Below are positions 44,115 through 56,300 of a stretch of 64,000 nt of DNA, one piece after another. The notes under the pieces were generated by a model that did no database searches, was not told the origin of the DNA, and saw nothing but the letters and a program-made list of their open reading frames with translations. The position numbers were made by a program, and so were the translations under genes. Every line of letters starts with the position of its first letter. Position 1 is the stretch's first letter. Location of the stretch: assembly GCF_964340395.1 (NCBI RefSeq), contig NC_135568.1:5101579-5165578 (forward strand), written 5' to 3'. The stretch comes from Glandiceps talaboti. Taxonomy: Eukaryota; Hemichordata; Enteropneusta; Spengelidae.

Positions 44115-44720
44115 AAATGAATATGAACTAATTTACATGTTTTACATCTACTAATTACAATGACCGTTGTTTATTTTAATTGGATAGCGACCTGTCTGCA
44201 CTTCCATAAATGAGACATATACTTTACATGGGGTATTAGTCATGTGTCATTTTCAGTCCATCAGACACAGGTCACTGTAGCCAACTTTGACGTAAGTACA
44301 TCAAGGCAGGCCATGGTAGTTATAATGGACTTTCACATCGATTAATTCAACGTCCTTTGAGTACGTTGAAAACTGTCGCCGAATAACTATGTTCAAGTTT
44401 TGACAGCAAAATACAACCGTATCTCATAAATTCAAACCCGGACAAATACTTGTTTAGTGGTCGTGTTCGTCAGGTAATAGTTAACCCCGATATTGCCATA
44501 TTAAGCAGCTACTACAAAGGTAAGTACATAATTTGTGTGCATAGATAACGTAATGTGAACTCTGGCCAGACATACTGGACTCATTTATCAGAAACCAAGA
44601 GGTGAAAAAAAACACCAAAACAGTAAACATCCAGTCCAGAATATTCTAGAGATTCGTAGAATTTCACTCCAAAGTAAAAGACCATGTGTGCAAGCAGTCA
44701 TCAGAGATAGACGACTCAGA
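44115..44720 (+). repeat. Degenerate partial copy of the C1/C2 repeat
   Basis: It matches the second half of C1 at 'actaatttacatgttttaca', 'gacctgtctgcacttccata', 'ggggtattagtcatgtgtca' and 'aacatccagtcca', but with many changes and a small inverted portion near 44310-44370. Confidence 0.75.
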
Positions 44721-44834
44721 CCACGCAATGGATGTTTACAGAGAATTGCCACCAGTCATGGTTCATGGTAGTGTCATGCATTAGACTGTGAAATATAGCG
44801 CCAATGGCGTTGTAGCACAACTGTATAATTGCTT

Positions 44835-45180
44835 GAATATTTGCATACATTTTTTGAATGTTTATTTATTTATTATCTATTAATCTGTTTTTATCTTTGC
44901 AATATAAGTGATCATTTGGCTGTTGCAATGGGTGTTGTCTTGTTGCTACGTACATTTGCATACATTTTTGAATGTGTGTTCACTTGTCTAAAAATCCATG
45001 TTGTTATCTTTGTGAAATACACCACCATTTGGCTTTTGCTATGGGCGCGGTCATGGTTGCTAAGGATATTTGCATACATTTTTTGATTGTTTACTCACTT
45101 GCCTACCTAATGATGTTGTTATTTGACCAAAATACACTGCCATTTGGTTGTTGCTATGGGCGTGGTCATTGTTGCTAGGG
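44835..45180 (+). repeat. Tandem repeat, about 115 bp, three copies
   Basis: Each unit has 'atttgcatacattttt', then about 70 variable bases, then 'catttggctgttgc' or a close variant, 'atgggcg.ggtcat' and 'gttgcta'. No coding potential is seen. Confidence 0.8.
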
Positions 45181-46225
45181 CCAAAATGTTTCACAGAAAA
45201 TCTGCAGAACATCTCACCAAGTTTTAGTCTCATTGACAAAGTACTTTCTGAGATTTAAGTTTTGACCAAAATTCACATTTTTACACCTAATTTGAATATC
45301 ACTGTTGAGATCATTATATGCTTAATATTTCGTCATCTATACACCCCCAGATGTATCCCCATCAAATTTCAGTCCAATCTGCTCAGTAGTTTTGGAATTA
45401 AAGACTTTTGACCAAAAATGCACATTTTTAGCCCTAATTTGCATATCACTAATAGAATCATCATGTCATGAACAGATATAAATTAACATGCCCCTAAGAA
45501 CATTCCCACCAAATTTCAGGCCAATCTGCCCAGTAGTTGTGGAGTTTAAGTTTTTTGACCAGAAATCACATTTTTGACCCTGAACGAACACAAGGAAACA
45601 TTGGCCGCAAATCCAACTGAAATAACGGATATGTTGTAGAAACAAGATGACATTATAAAATGGTGGACAGACTTCGGTTACCCAGCTTCTTGCCGTTGAG
45701 AGCATAACGTGGGGGTGGGTGGGGGTTATGTTGGGGGTGGGGTGGGGTTATGCCCTCAAAGGCAAGAGGTTGGGTAATCGAAACTAGGACAGACTGTCCC
45801 AGTTAAACTACTTTGCATTTATTCGTATTATACATTATCAATTGAAGCCAATAAACAAATAGAAATATCAATGAGGTAGGTTGTTCATGACAACAAAAGT
45901 TTGCTTCCTCGTAGCATGGATATATAAGAGGAGATGTCTAACTTAGGTTTGTAACTCTACCAAATTAGGTTGGGATCAAAATTTACGGGGGGGGGGGGTT
46001 GCTGGGGAGAAATTGGTGGGGCAATGAAAAAAATTGAGGGTCCAAGGGCATGAAAATTCTGATGGTCTGAAATGGGGGGGGGGGGGGTCGCAATATTTTG
46101 TTCATGATTTGGACCAAATTAAACCCCTTAAAAGGTTTCTCATGGCTTTGCCGCAATTACTTCTACAACATACATTGAGTGATGAATTGGGTGACAGCCA
46201 TGCGAATGAATTTGTGTACGTGTAT

Positions 46226-46284
46226 GCCTTCGTCTGTCTGTCTGTCTGTCTGGCTGTCTGTCTGTCTGTCTGTCTGTCTGTCCA
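46226..46284 (+). repeat. (CTGT)n microsatellite in C2
   Basis: Counterpart of 42860-42912, with one interrupting GGCT unit. Confidence 0.92.
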
Positions 46285-47051
46285 GACTATTTACAAGCCC
46301 ACCAATTTGCATTGACTCCATGGACTGTATTGTCTGTTCAGGTCCAAGTTTACATCGACTAATTTACATGTTTTACATGTCAGTTACAATGACCGTGGTT
46401 TATTTTAATTGGATAGCGACCTGTCTGCACTTCCATATATGTGATATATACTCTGCATGGGGTATTAGTCATGTGTCATTTTCAGCGGGAACTACATAAT
46501 TCACGTCATTTGCGATGGATATACAGAAGTACATGTAGGTGCATCATGACTTCAACATATACTCAAAGGACGTTGAAGTAATCGATGTGAAAGTCCATAA
46601 CTACCATGGCCTGCCACGACTACTGTCGTCGAAGTTCAAAGGGCTCCCAACTGAGATAGAGGTAAAGATAACTATATTCCACGTTTGAAAGCAAAATACA
46701 ACAGAATTTCATAATTTCAAACCCAAACAAATACTTGCTCATCGGTTGTGTTCGACAGCTAATGGTTAACTCCGATATTGCCATATTAAGCAGCTACTAC
46801 AACGGTAAAGTACCTATATAGCTGACTCGTGTGAACTCTGGCCAGATATAATAGACTCTTTAACAAGAAACAAAGTGAAAGAAACAAAAAAGACTGAACA
46901 TCCAGTCCAAAAAATTCAGGAGATTTCACTCCTATGTAAAATACCATGTGTGCAATCTCCAGATAAAACGTCTGTTCAACTTGTGAGCAGTCTGCCGATA
47001 TAATATTATATGAATTTTACGTCTTGCAGTGTACATGTTAGAGTCAGTGTG

Positions 47052-47090
47052 TTGTAACATAGACCCTACGTGTAGGGTCTATGGTTACAA
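47052..47090. repeat. Near-perfect 39-bp palindrome, C2 copy
   Basis: Same sequence as at 43696-43734. Confidence 0.9.
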
Positions 47091-47187
47091 GCATGGGGTC
47101 ACTTGTAACTTTGAATCAATACACTTGTATGTGTCAAAATCTGCGCCTGCAATGTGATGACTTTCGACAGCTTGTGTGTTCCAAAAA

Positions 47188-47189
47188 CG

Positions 47190-47226
<37 letters not shown>

Positions 47227-47250
47227 CGCGCGCGCGCGTGTGTGTGTGTC
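47188..47250 (+). repeat. (GT)n / (GC)n microsatellite
   Basis: The right end of C2. The next bases, 'tcattgttgctagggcca', return to the sequence found at 45165. Confidence 0.95.
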
Positions 47251-47515
47251 ATTGTTGCTAGGGCCAAATGTTTCATAGAAAATCTGCAGAATAACATCTC
47301 ACCAAGTGTTAATCTCATTGACAATGTACTTTCTGAGATTTAAGGTTTTGACCAAAATTCCCATTTTTTACACCTAATTTGAATATCACAGTTGAGATCA
47401 TTATATGCTTAATATTTCTTCATCTATACACCCCCAGATGCATCCCCATCAAATTTCAGTCCAATCCGCTCAGTAGTTTTGGAAGTAAAGACTTTTGACC
47501 AAAAAGGCACAGTTT
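47250..47515 (+). repeat. Partial repeat copy C3
   Basis: It matches 45165-45430 ('tgttgctagggccaaa', 'gagatcattatatgcttaat', 'catctatacacccccagatg', 'cagtccaatc'). So a unit of roughly 2.08 kb begins to repeat in tandem before being cut by the start of duplication copy B. Confidence 0.88.
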
Positions 47516-50129
47516 TAGTTTATTCTAGTTTGGTGAAATTCTTACTGCAATCTGTCTAAGTTTGCTTATTCGACGCTCAATTTAAAAAAGGATTATTCAA
47601 AACGATATTGGAGAAAAATATGCCAAAGAGATGGAAAATTGTAAATTTAAGAAGATAACGAAATGCAATATTTGTTTGAAGCGATTGGAAAACAACTTGA
47701 GTAAATAGAGGAAATGGACATTGATCAGATGTAATAAGGAAATGTTGTTTGTTTTGAAATAGTTACCTCAGGTGACACGATAAAACTAATCCAGTGATGG
47801 TAGTACCAGTCAGTCTGAGGCCATCGATCATTCGTAAGTATAAGAACGGGTAAAGTTGCACGTAGCTAACGTCTTTGTCCTTAATTTTGACCCATAACGA
47901 ACGAATGATTTTTTTTCATGAAGTACCAGACAAAGACTGCGTGATTTCTTTTTCCTGGGAGAATCAGAAACAACGACGAAAACGTTACGGAATTATTAGC
48001 CGACATTTATTTATTACAAATATTGAGTTTGTACAATCGTGTTCGATCAACTGAGTACGTTTTCTTCTACATCAAAAATGAATTTCAAAACGTGAACATA
48101 AAATTTAAAGTAAGCTTGTTCTAAACTTATCTATAAAAAAATATATGCATAGATGTCTAATGTGAGACTGTCACGGTGACAACGGTTTGCAATTAGTTCA
48201 TGAAGGTGCACGTTTTTTAATGATTAAACCAAGCTTACTCTGTCTCCCTGTTTCTCTCCCTCTAAGTCTATATGGAACGCTAGTGAAGAACGTTTGGGCT
48301 TCATTGACTTGTGATCATTGTAGTAGAACGTCAAGTACACTGTAATGGATAAATTAGAACTGAGACAGTTGTTATGTACAAAAAACTGATTTTGAAAGGA
48401 TACGCTTCAAAGATTTCGAAGGATGAATGTATAGTTTTTTTTTGCAAAGCGTATTTAGAACATAACAGATTCGTTTTCTTGACCTTAACTACGAGTACGA
48501 GTACGGCGGAATATAATTGAATTACGCAATTGAAGAATAACAGTACCAAAAGTATGTGTAGGTTATAGCAATATCATAAATAAAAAGACAGCGTACACAG
48601 GATTGATGATGGTGACGTTGGTAAATGGGTGAACTATACAGTTAGAATCTCACAAACTGGTAGCAATTATCAACTACGTTTTCAATATGGCTGACTGTGT
48701 GTTTTTACCAATCGGACTAGAACCTATTATTGTAAGCCAGAGAAAGTTTCTGCTGTTTCGAAAAAAAACGTTTACTGTTCTGTTGTTGCCCTAAATATAT
48801 AATCCTGGTAATTTTACAACAATTGTCAACACGTAACCTTGCAAATTAGTCGTTAACGATACACTTCAATGTCTGTCGTCACATTTAGGCAACAATGTAT
48901 GGACGACGTTTAAACTTGAACTAACTCACATTGGGATGAGTTCAATTTATAGGTAATTTACTTGAAAGATAAAGTAAGATTCTTTGCAATATTTTACATT
49001 GAATTGTAAACTTATTGTAATGTCACAGTGGCATCTTTGTCTTACAGTTATTTATAAATATGTCGGCCATCTTAGTTGGACGAGCGAGGGGAAGAGAATT
49101 TCTCTAGTTTAACGATTGCTATATCATATTAAAGTTCGATTATGCAAAAACTAAAACGAAAATGAATTATGTGTAATACTGGTCTTTTCCGTGTAATTGT
49201 CGGCGTTGTTGAAAAAGAAGACACTCACCCATACTTGTTTACTGAAATCAGTGTAGTAAAGACGCAAGGCTAAAGTACAACATATTGCTATGTGTGTCGT
49301 CAAAAATGAAAGAATGTGTGGGCTAGAAGGACATGAACGCTTATGTGATTTGAGATACATATTATATATCGGCGGCTAATAAGAAGAAATAATACAGTGC
49401 GAGTGCTCTCTTACCAGAAATAACGTTATAGTACGGTCGCGGGCAGTTGATCATGACACAACGCGACTCTTAACCAATAGGAAACTATTATCAGAAATTA
49501 TGTACAAAATCCGAAGTGACCAAAGCAACCATGATGCAGACATGCCAAACATATCCATTTTACATTTGTAGGTCTGCCAACGATGGTCAGTATTCGTCCA
49601 GAAAGAACACCACCACTTTTCGAGTAGATTCGATATAGTATACAAGTCGATAGCGCAAAGGGTTCTTCTGTGTAGTGTTCAAATTTAGTTTTAAAAAAAC
49701 GGTGAACGGGTGGATACATACAGATAACAACGACGAAGATCAACTTTTGACGTCAAAAATAAGAGAAATTGCACACACTACAAACATTGTTCTTGGCAAC
49801 AGTAACTTTGTAGAAATTGATGATGCAATCCCGAAAAGTGGTCAGACAAAGATGGCAATTTGGTAATTTTATCGTCAAATCGGACCTTGGATCATTGCCA
49901 GCATTGATGCAGAAAAACTGACCATATCTTACACATGACAACAGGAAAAACAAACATAAATACATAAATTTTGTTTTGGCAACGACCTTTGCACTGCGTA
50001 AGATATTAGCCAATGAAATCACACTTTGATAACTAGAGTACGATGACATCATCGCAAAATACTTTTATGGACCAATCACAATTGTGACAGATCGAAGTGT
50101 TGAAATAGATTGATGTGATTTTTAGAAGT

Positions 50130-50136
50130 TATAAGG
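50130..50136 (+). promoter_or_regulatory. TATA-box candidate for small gene B
   Basis: TATAAGG, 81 bases before the ATG, at the same place as in gene A. Confidence 0.55.
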
Positions 50137-50216
50137 GGTGCTAAATCTCGCCGCAATCACAATTCTACGGGAACTTGTTTGTCTGGAAAGCTGTGTAACT
50201 GTGAACTGTCAGCAAA

Positions 50217-53200
50217 ATGAGGTAAGTTTTTTTCGTAATATCTCTTTTTTGCAGTATATTGTACTAAGAAGGCACACTTTACAAAGTTACCGAAATGGGG
50301 ATGGAATATCATGGTAAGCCACGGAGAAACTTTGTAACTGTTTCTAACGATTGTGGATTTGATTTATAACTTCGGATGACCTACGTTGTAATTTTGTTTC
50401 ACTTTGTCAGGTCTATGTTATTCGTCTTCTTAACTTTGACATTGGTAGCTGTATCACACACCCAGTACAGTGACGAAGATGAATTAATGGTAGATTCAAG
50501 TAAGTATGAAAAGACGTCATTTTAGCCTTTCTCTTCTTGAATATCGTTTTCATACTCCTGCCACGTTGTTATGCATTGTTGTATCGGATCCGTTACTGAT
50601 CATGTCTCTGTATATATTCATTTTTGTCGACTGCCGTTTTGGCGCCAACCAATACAGTGCTTGTAACTTATTTTCGTCTCTAATAGTGTAATCATGATTA
50701 GCCGTACATCCACACATTAGATTTCAATTTAAAGACCAGAGTTTTAATGCCACGTTCTTGCATTAGTGCAACCATGAGAATTAGGTGGGATTATTCGTTT
50801 CTTCTGGACCCGCTTTGTCTATAGCTTTGCTAGGAAACCATTTTCACATCCCAATTTGAAATCCTAATCCGAACTAGGCCTTTATGGACAAATTCAAATC
50901 GACAGCTAACATGTACCTTTTCTATTTTCATTTTCAGGTGGCGATGTAACAACGACAGACTCTGAGCCTGAGTCTACAACAGGTGAGTTATGATTCTTCT
51001 CATTTATTTAATCATTATCTATATAATCATGTACTATTATTTAAAATGATTGATATATGTAATGAGTGGAAATCTTTGACACGTTCATTTTGAAAGTTGG
51101 AATTGCCTTTGTACAGCTTAAACTTTTGAATAAGTACGACCATACTTGAATTTGATTTGGGAAATATTGATTCATTTTTGCGTAAAGTTTCAAACGTGAA
51201 AAGTTCAGAACGTAGGGAAAATTATCCATTAGGCCTACATAATTATGGATTGCCCTCTCCCTTCTTATGTCAACTTTATATATTGCTCTCTAAATGTAGG
51301 TTTTTAAACAGTACAGCAATCCGTACACGTTTTTCTTTGATGTCATGAATATAAAATATCTTAGCTTATATATGATTGTTCTACGTAGCATGCATGCTAT
51401 AGACGTACACCACAACGAGCGGACAACCCCACTGTTCGGAGTTTTGGCAGAAAAATGACTCTGTCATTCTATACTTAGTACACGTCAATAAATAAATGTT
51501 CACTTCACTTGCTCATTTCTAAACACGAATTAATTGTAGATTTTAGAAAATCTAAGAAAGAACGTACAGGGGTCCGTAATCACACCAGTATATTTTCCCC
51601 CCATTACAGTTCTCACTGACCCACCAGGAGTTACTACGGGTATGTGTTTTCCTATGCAATTATTTCTCAAGTTAATTTAATCTTCTTGCTGTCAACGCAG
51701 GGTTAACTAAACTGTGAAAGTAATAAAAAGGAAAATGAACAACTATTTTACATCGTCTGTGTAGACGCAGAGTTTGAGAAAATAGACAGCAGGGATGGTA
51801 GAATCACTATGCAAGTCAAACTTTTGCAAATGCAATGTAATACCAGTTTTCAATCTGGACTAAGATGTACTCAATTATTGTCTTAAAATAGCCCATTGTT
51901 CTTATGGTTACCTATGGTTACCTATTTTTTGACAGGCTCTGACCCCGCAGCTTCTGAAACTACACCCCAAGGTACGACATTGTTCATATGATTTCACTTA
52001 GATTACTAGTATAGTCAGGAGGTGTTTCATATTTCTAATGAACCAGTGTTAAACTAATGCTTCGCAAACCTCTCAAATCATAATATATTCGTCGTCTTTC
52101 GGTAGGTTCAGAAACCCAGCCTTTCCAGACTGAAACACAAGGTATGATTGTCCTCTAGAATTTATTGTTTAAAACTTGACTTTTAAAGATGTTAAACTAT
52201 TCTTATAGCATGGAGTGATTTTCTGCTCGTCAACGCCTGTAGTATCATTTCCCCTTGCACCACTAGTGTTAGACTATATGTAGTCGCAGTATCGTTAACT
52301 TTCGATGTAGGCATCCATGGCAGATGAATAAGGATAATATGAAAGGCGTATGGCCATTAAATCGCTCGGGTGTGTAACTTCACTGCTGTAATTTTCAAGC
52401 TCCATAAAGTATTAAAATCCGGATCTAAATAATGTAATCTAGGTTTACTGTCTTGAGTAATTGATCAAAGTTGACATAAGAATACATCCATCACCTAGGA
52501 TTTGGGACCAATTTATTTACTGTTCCTGACATAAACGGTCGTTCTTATTCAACTAGATAATGAACTACATGTGTCAAGGCTATTTGCATAAATCGAGTTC
52601 AAGCCTTAAGGAAGCTTGGCTATTTTGAGAAACGTAGTGTTTTATAAATAGAAAAGAATGTGATTTTTACACCAAAGAAAAAACAATGCTATACTTTCAT
52701 GATTTCGGAATGCAACATGTAATTGTAAAAATATCGTGTTTTAGCCTCCAAATCACATTTTATGTTGACTACATGATTGAATGTGGATAGCGTGGATAAT
52801 GAAAAAAAATAAACTGCCATTGACTGCGTATAGACATATATTAATTTCAATACAGTTTATGAAATTCGAAATAATCAGTGTGCCAATCTGAAGAACTATA
52901 TTATAAATAATGTTAAGGGCTGATACATCTATTTTTACAGAAAGTGGTACTGGTACTGCTGATACAACTGAACCTGACGTCGGCACCGAAACAACTACAG
53001 GTAAGATAAAAAAGAATGAATATTTCCAGCACTACAGTATAGCGCCATCTATCATAAACGAACGTATACCATATTGATAGTGATTAAATAGCGCCTTCAA
53101 CGACATGTTGTCCTGTAAACAAGAATATCTTAACTTCACAAATAGTCGATTCATTAATTGACTTTGGTATGGTTTACGCCAGGATGTTTGGTTAATGTTT

Positions 53201-53308
53201 TTTTCTTTGACCTTTGAACTTGAAGGTGATGACAGCATAAAGCACGGATTCAGTCTGATGTTGCTGAGTTCCTCGTTTATAACTGTCTTCATACTGAACC
53301 TGGCCTGA
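50217..53308 (+). CDS. Small secreted, probably GPI-anchored Thr/Ser-rich protein, gene B (eight exons)
   Basis: Exons 50217-50221, 50411-50499, 50938-50982, 51610-51639, 51936-51971, 52106-52141, 52941-53000 and 53226-53308 join to 384 nt, 127 aa. All splice sites are GT-AG and every intron is phase 1. It has a signal peptide (MRSMLFVFLTLTLVAVS), an acidic start (QYSDEDELMVDS), a Thr/Ser/Pro/Glu-rich stalk (SGDVTTTDSEPESTT, GSDPAASETTPQ, GSETQPFQTETQ) with no Cys, then GDDSIKHGFS and a hydrophobic tail, as expected of a GPI signal. Exons 5 and 6 are absent from gene A and resemble each other, so they may come from exon duplication. An intron (53322-53434) seems to lie in the 3'UTR, too close to the stop codon to trigger decay. 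Family and function unknown; a surface spacer is inferred. Confidence 0.82.
50411..50499 (+). CDS. Gene B exon 2 (signal peptide)
   Basis: Acceptor 'tttgtcag', donor gtaagt, phase 2 in relation to the ATGAG exon (start of the AGG codon is split after two bases) and phase 1 out. It encodes SMLFVFLTLTLVAVS and the acidic N-terminus. Confidence 0.82.
50938..50982 (+). CDS. Gene B exon 3 (45 nt)
   Basis: Phase 1-1, encoding SGDVTTTDSEPESTT (first residue split). Confidence 0.82.
51610..51639 (+). CDS. Gene B exon 4 (30 nt)
   Basis: Phase 1-1, encoding VLTDPPGVTT. It contains the CAG that is the acceptor in gene A. Confidence 0.7.
51936..51971 (+). CDS. Gene B exon 5 (36 nt)
   Basis: Phase 1-1, encoding GSDPAASETTPQ. 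Acceptor 'ttttttgacag', donor gtacga. No counterpart in gene A. Confidence 0.75.
52106..52141 (+). CDS. Gene B exon 6 (36 nt)
   Basis: Phase 1-1, encoding GSETQPFQTETQ. Acceptor 'tttcggtag', donor gtatga. Same length and similar product as exon 5. No counterpart in gene A. Confidence 0.72.
52941..53000 (+). CDS. Gene B exon 7 (60 nt)
   Basis: Phase 1-1, encoding ESGTGTADTTEPDVGTETTT. It is identical to gene A exon 5 until the last four codons. Confidence 0.85.
53226..53308 (+). CDS. Gene B exon 8 (GPI-signal-like C-terminus)
   Basis: Encodes GDDSIKHGFS and a hydrophobic tail ending ILNLA, then TGA. Confidence 0.83.
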
Positions 53309-56300
53309 GTTCAAGTTTAAGGTAATTAAGTTCGTTTTATATACTAAGTACATGATAACAGTTGCATAAATATAAAATATAAAATAATCTGGTTGAACCA
53401 TATATATTTAAAACCACTTTTTACTTTATTTCAGGGCACTTTTACGTCTACCAGAAATGGAAGGAAAAAAGAAGCTCTTTAAAATTCTTGTTTAGTAGTA
53501 GTAGTGGTAGTAGTAACAGCTTTTGATATTCTGTAAACTACAACTGTGATGGTGGTTGGTTTGTAATGTACTGTTGATGTGGACAAATTGTAAATAGATA
53601 GAAAAAAATTAATATACACATAAAAAATGAGTGATTTTTACCATGAGCACTTTCAAATCCAATCTCCTTAATAGTTCACGACATTTTAAAAACAATTATT
53701 GCCATCTCCGAGCCACGTGATGATGAGGCGCTCTCATTGTAACGATTTACCGTCGCCGTGTTGCCCTGCGCCACAGCATAAATGTACAATTGTATGAACA
53801 AATTGCATTTGAAATAGTGATTTTAAATCATAAGTACTAGAAAAAGGAAATATACGATACACCAGACATGACTATTGGAAAGTTATTTGATGTAACCTCG
53901 GAACAGAGAATCATCCAACGTCTACTAAGATTAGCGCCACCTAAGGTGTGAAGTAATTGCCTCACGTTTGAGGCTGCATCTTACATAATTGAGCGAAATA
54001 TCGCCGAAAAATTCCCGAGATGCAGTGTTAGATATGAAGGATATATAGTGAGCTGTACTCACTAGACCAGAATCTATTTGTACAAATTCTTTGCGTCAAC
54101 AGCAAAATCGATGCAAATTCAGTCGTGTCACTTTACAGATTACAAGAGTGTACATTCTGGTTCCCCTCCCACCAACACCAAATTCAAACGTTTGCCTCTA
54201 TAGTTCTCACGATATTGTGCATTGTTTATGATGTAGTAACTCTTTGATGTATATAGGTGAGTTGTAGAAAATAGCCATCTGTTGTTACATTCGAAATATG
54301 ATCGTGAAATTATCAAAAAAAATATATTAACATCACACCAAAGAGTTACAATGAAACATCACTAGATGTTTTAGTGCACGAAATCTTGCGAAGATAGACT
54401 CGTATGTAGAGCCATGTATGTAGAATACCAACCTCCATTGCAGTAGTTTTGTTGACTTTGTATATTGAGTAACGTAGATTTATTAGCTAGGTACAAGGTG
54501 TTAAACACCCCTAAGTTTTATGTACACATTTTGCCATGATGAATGTCGTCCTCTGCGATGGGCACGCGTCATCAATAGGCTCCTCTTTTCAATGTGCATG
54601 CGCACAACTAGGCAAACTACTGGTGTATACAGGGAATAACCATATGTTTATTATCTATTGATTGGTTTACGTCTTGCATTTATGAATATATAATGTGAAG
54701 TGATGACGGCGATGGATGAAAATCCAAATGTGAAATTCATTTGCATTGGTTGAATGACTCCGTGCCAGATGTTTCACATTAGTTGATGTTAATTAGCAGT
54801 GTTCCTCCTGGGATGAACATTCTCAATATGCAAATTATAAAAAGTGTAATTCTATTTTTTTCATTTAATGTATTCTGATATCTAGTTATTTTTTATTTTT
54901 TTATTGAATAACTTATCAAACGAAATGTTCATCCCGTGACTAACCACTCATACTCATTCTTCATTTGATCACAATTTAAAAAAATGATTTTTATATCAAA
55001 ATATGTCATATTTGATTTCTAAGACATGTCTCATCACTATTAACCTTGAACTTGTAGCTCTATGAAGTCTTTGACTGAAAGCTTTTGACGACAAGATGAA
55101 AATGAATCAGGGACATGTCTTGGTGGATAAGTTGTCGGAGAATGTTCTCTATATCAATTTTACGTTTAATGTAGATTGCACTTCAGAAATAAACCTTTTA
55201 AACTTTCGCTGTTACTTTAAATTTGTTCAAGAAAACCCCCAATTATTCCAAGTTCAAACCAATAACAAAATTCAGGGTCACCATGCAATTTTTCAAAACA
55301 GAGATCAAAGTAATATCAAAATTGGGTCATTTTTGGATCCAACATGGCTGCCGAATATAGTGTTAATTGACGATTTTCTGGAATCTCAGTTTCTTTTATA
55401 ATTTCAAAAGGACCAAGAAAGAATTGAAAAACTTTGATTTTCATGGAAATTTGCCTCTGAGGTGCATTCTACTTTAATTTCGTTATCAATGTATTATAGG
55501 CAAGAGTAAACCGGATGATAATTAGAACTTGCATTATTTCCTTGTACTCAAGTTTGTGATAGTTTTCGAAAAGGAAAATAAAATTTCCTAAATTGAGTTA
55601 AATGTGTGTTTTTGCATTATTCACCCTATTATATATTTCAGTTAGTAGTTTCTGTACATGGACTACTTTCTGCCAGTTCTTTCATTACAAGTTAGCTCTC
55701 CGCGAGCTCATGTATGAACTTTGGCGCCGAAAGGGTTAAATAATAACATTATCAAATGACATCACGTTCTAGCTTACCTATTAGTGAGCATATGGTGACC
55801 TATATGGAACGGTTACAGAGTTCGTGGCGGTCGTTCATAAGCGAATGACGAAAAACGGAAATTTCTGCTGCGCTATTTTTGTGTTCATGGAGGTTTTATG
55901 GAAGGAAGAGCGTAAAAATGTACATCATTGAACTTGAAAGAATAACATTATTGATCAATAGCGAGTGGATAAGTCACCACTGTCATCGAGATGACTATGG
56001 GATTTGACTCGATTTTTGATCAGTATTTAAAAATTCACAGAAGAAGACCGCGACCCAGACTGTAAACACCTTCGTCGCTTGCAATGCAGTCGTTTTGTCT
56101 GACAGCCAGGGCATCGAGACGCCATCTTTGTTGATTATGATGAAGTGAAAAGCATCTTCGTAAGTGTCTTACATGTCTGTTTTTATCATTTGTACATGGA
56201 ATAACAAGTTCAGGATTTAATCTTCACATATTGAAAATTCATAATATAATAGTAAATCGAAGTAAATAGCAGGAACTCGGAACACTAGTTCCCTGTAGTG

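Larger units (their letters stand above)
45343..47250 (+). repeat. About 2-kb repeat, copy C2
   Basis: Nearly collinear with 41947-43960, with small indels and a shorter final (GT)n array. Followed directly by a partial third copy. Confidence 0.9.
47545..55640 (+). repeat. Segmental duplication, copy B
   Basis: Direct counterpart of 30740-39545. Similarity is uneven: the 3' flank (from about 53550) is markedly closer between copies than the promoter side. Copy B lacks the 42-bp minisatellite, the trinucleotide repeats and the border microsatellite. Confidence 0.93.
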
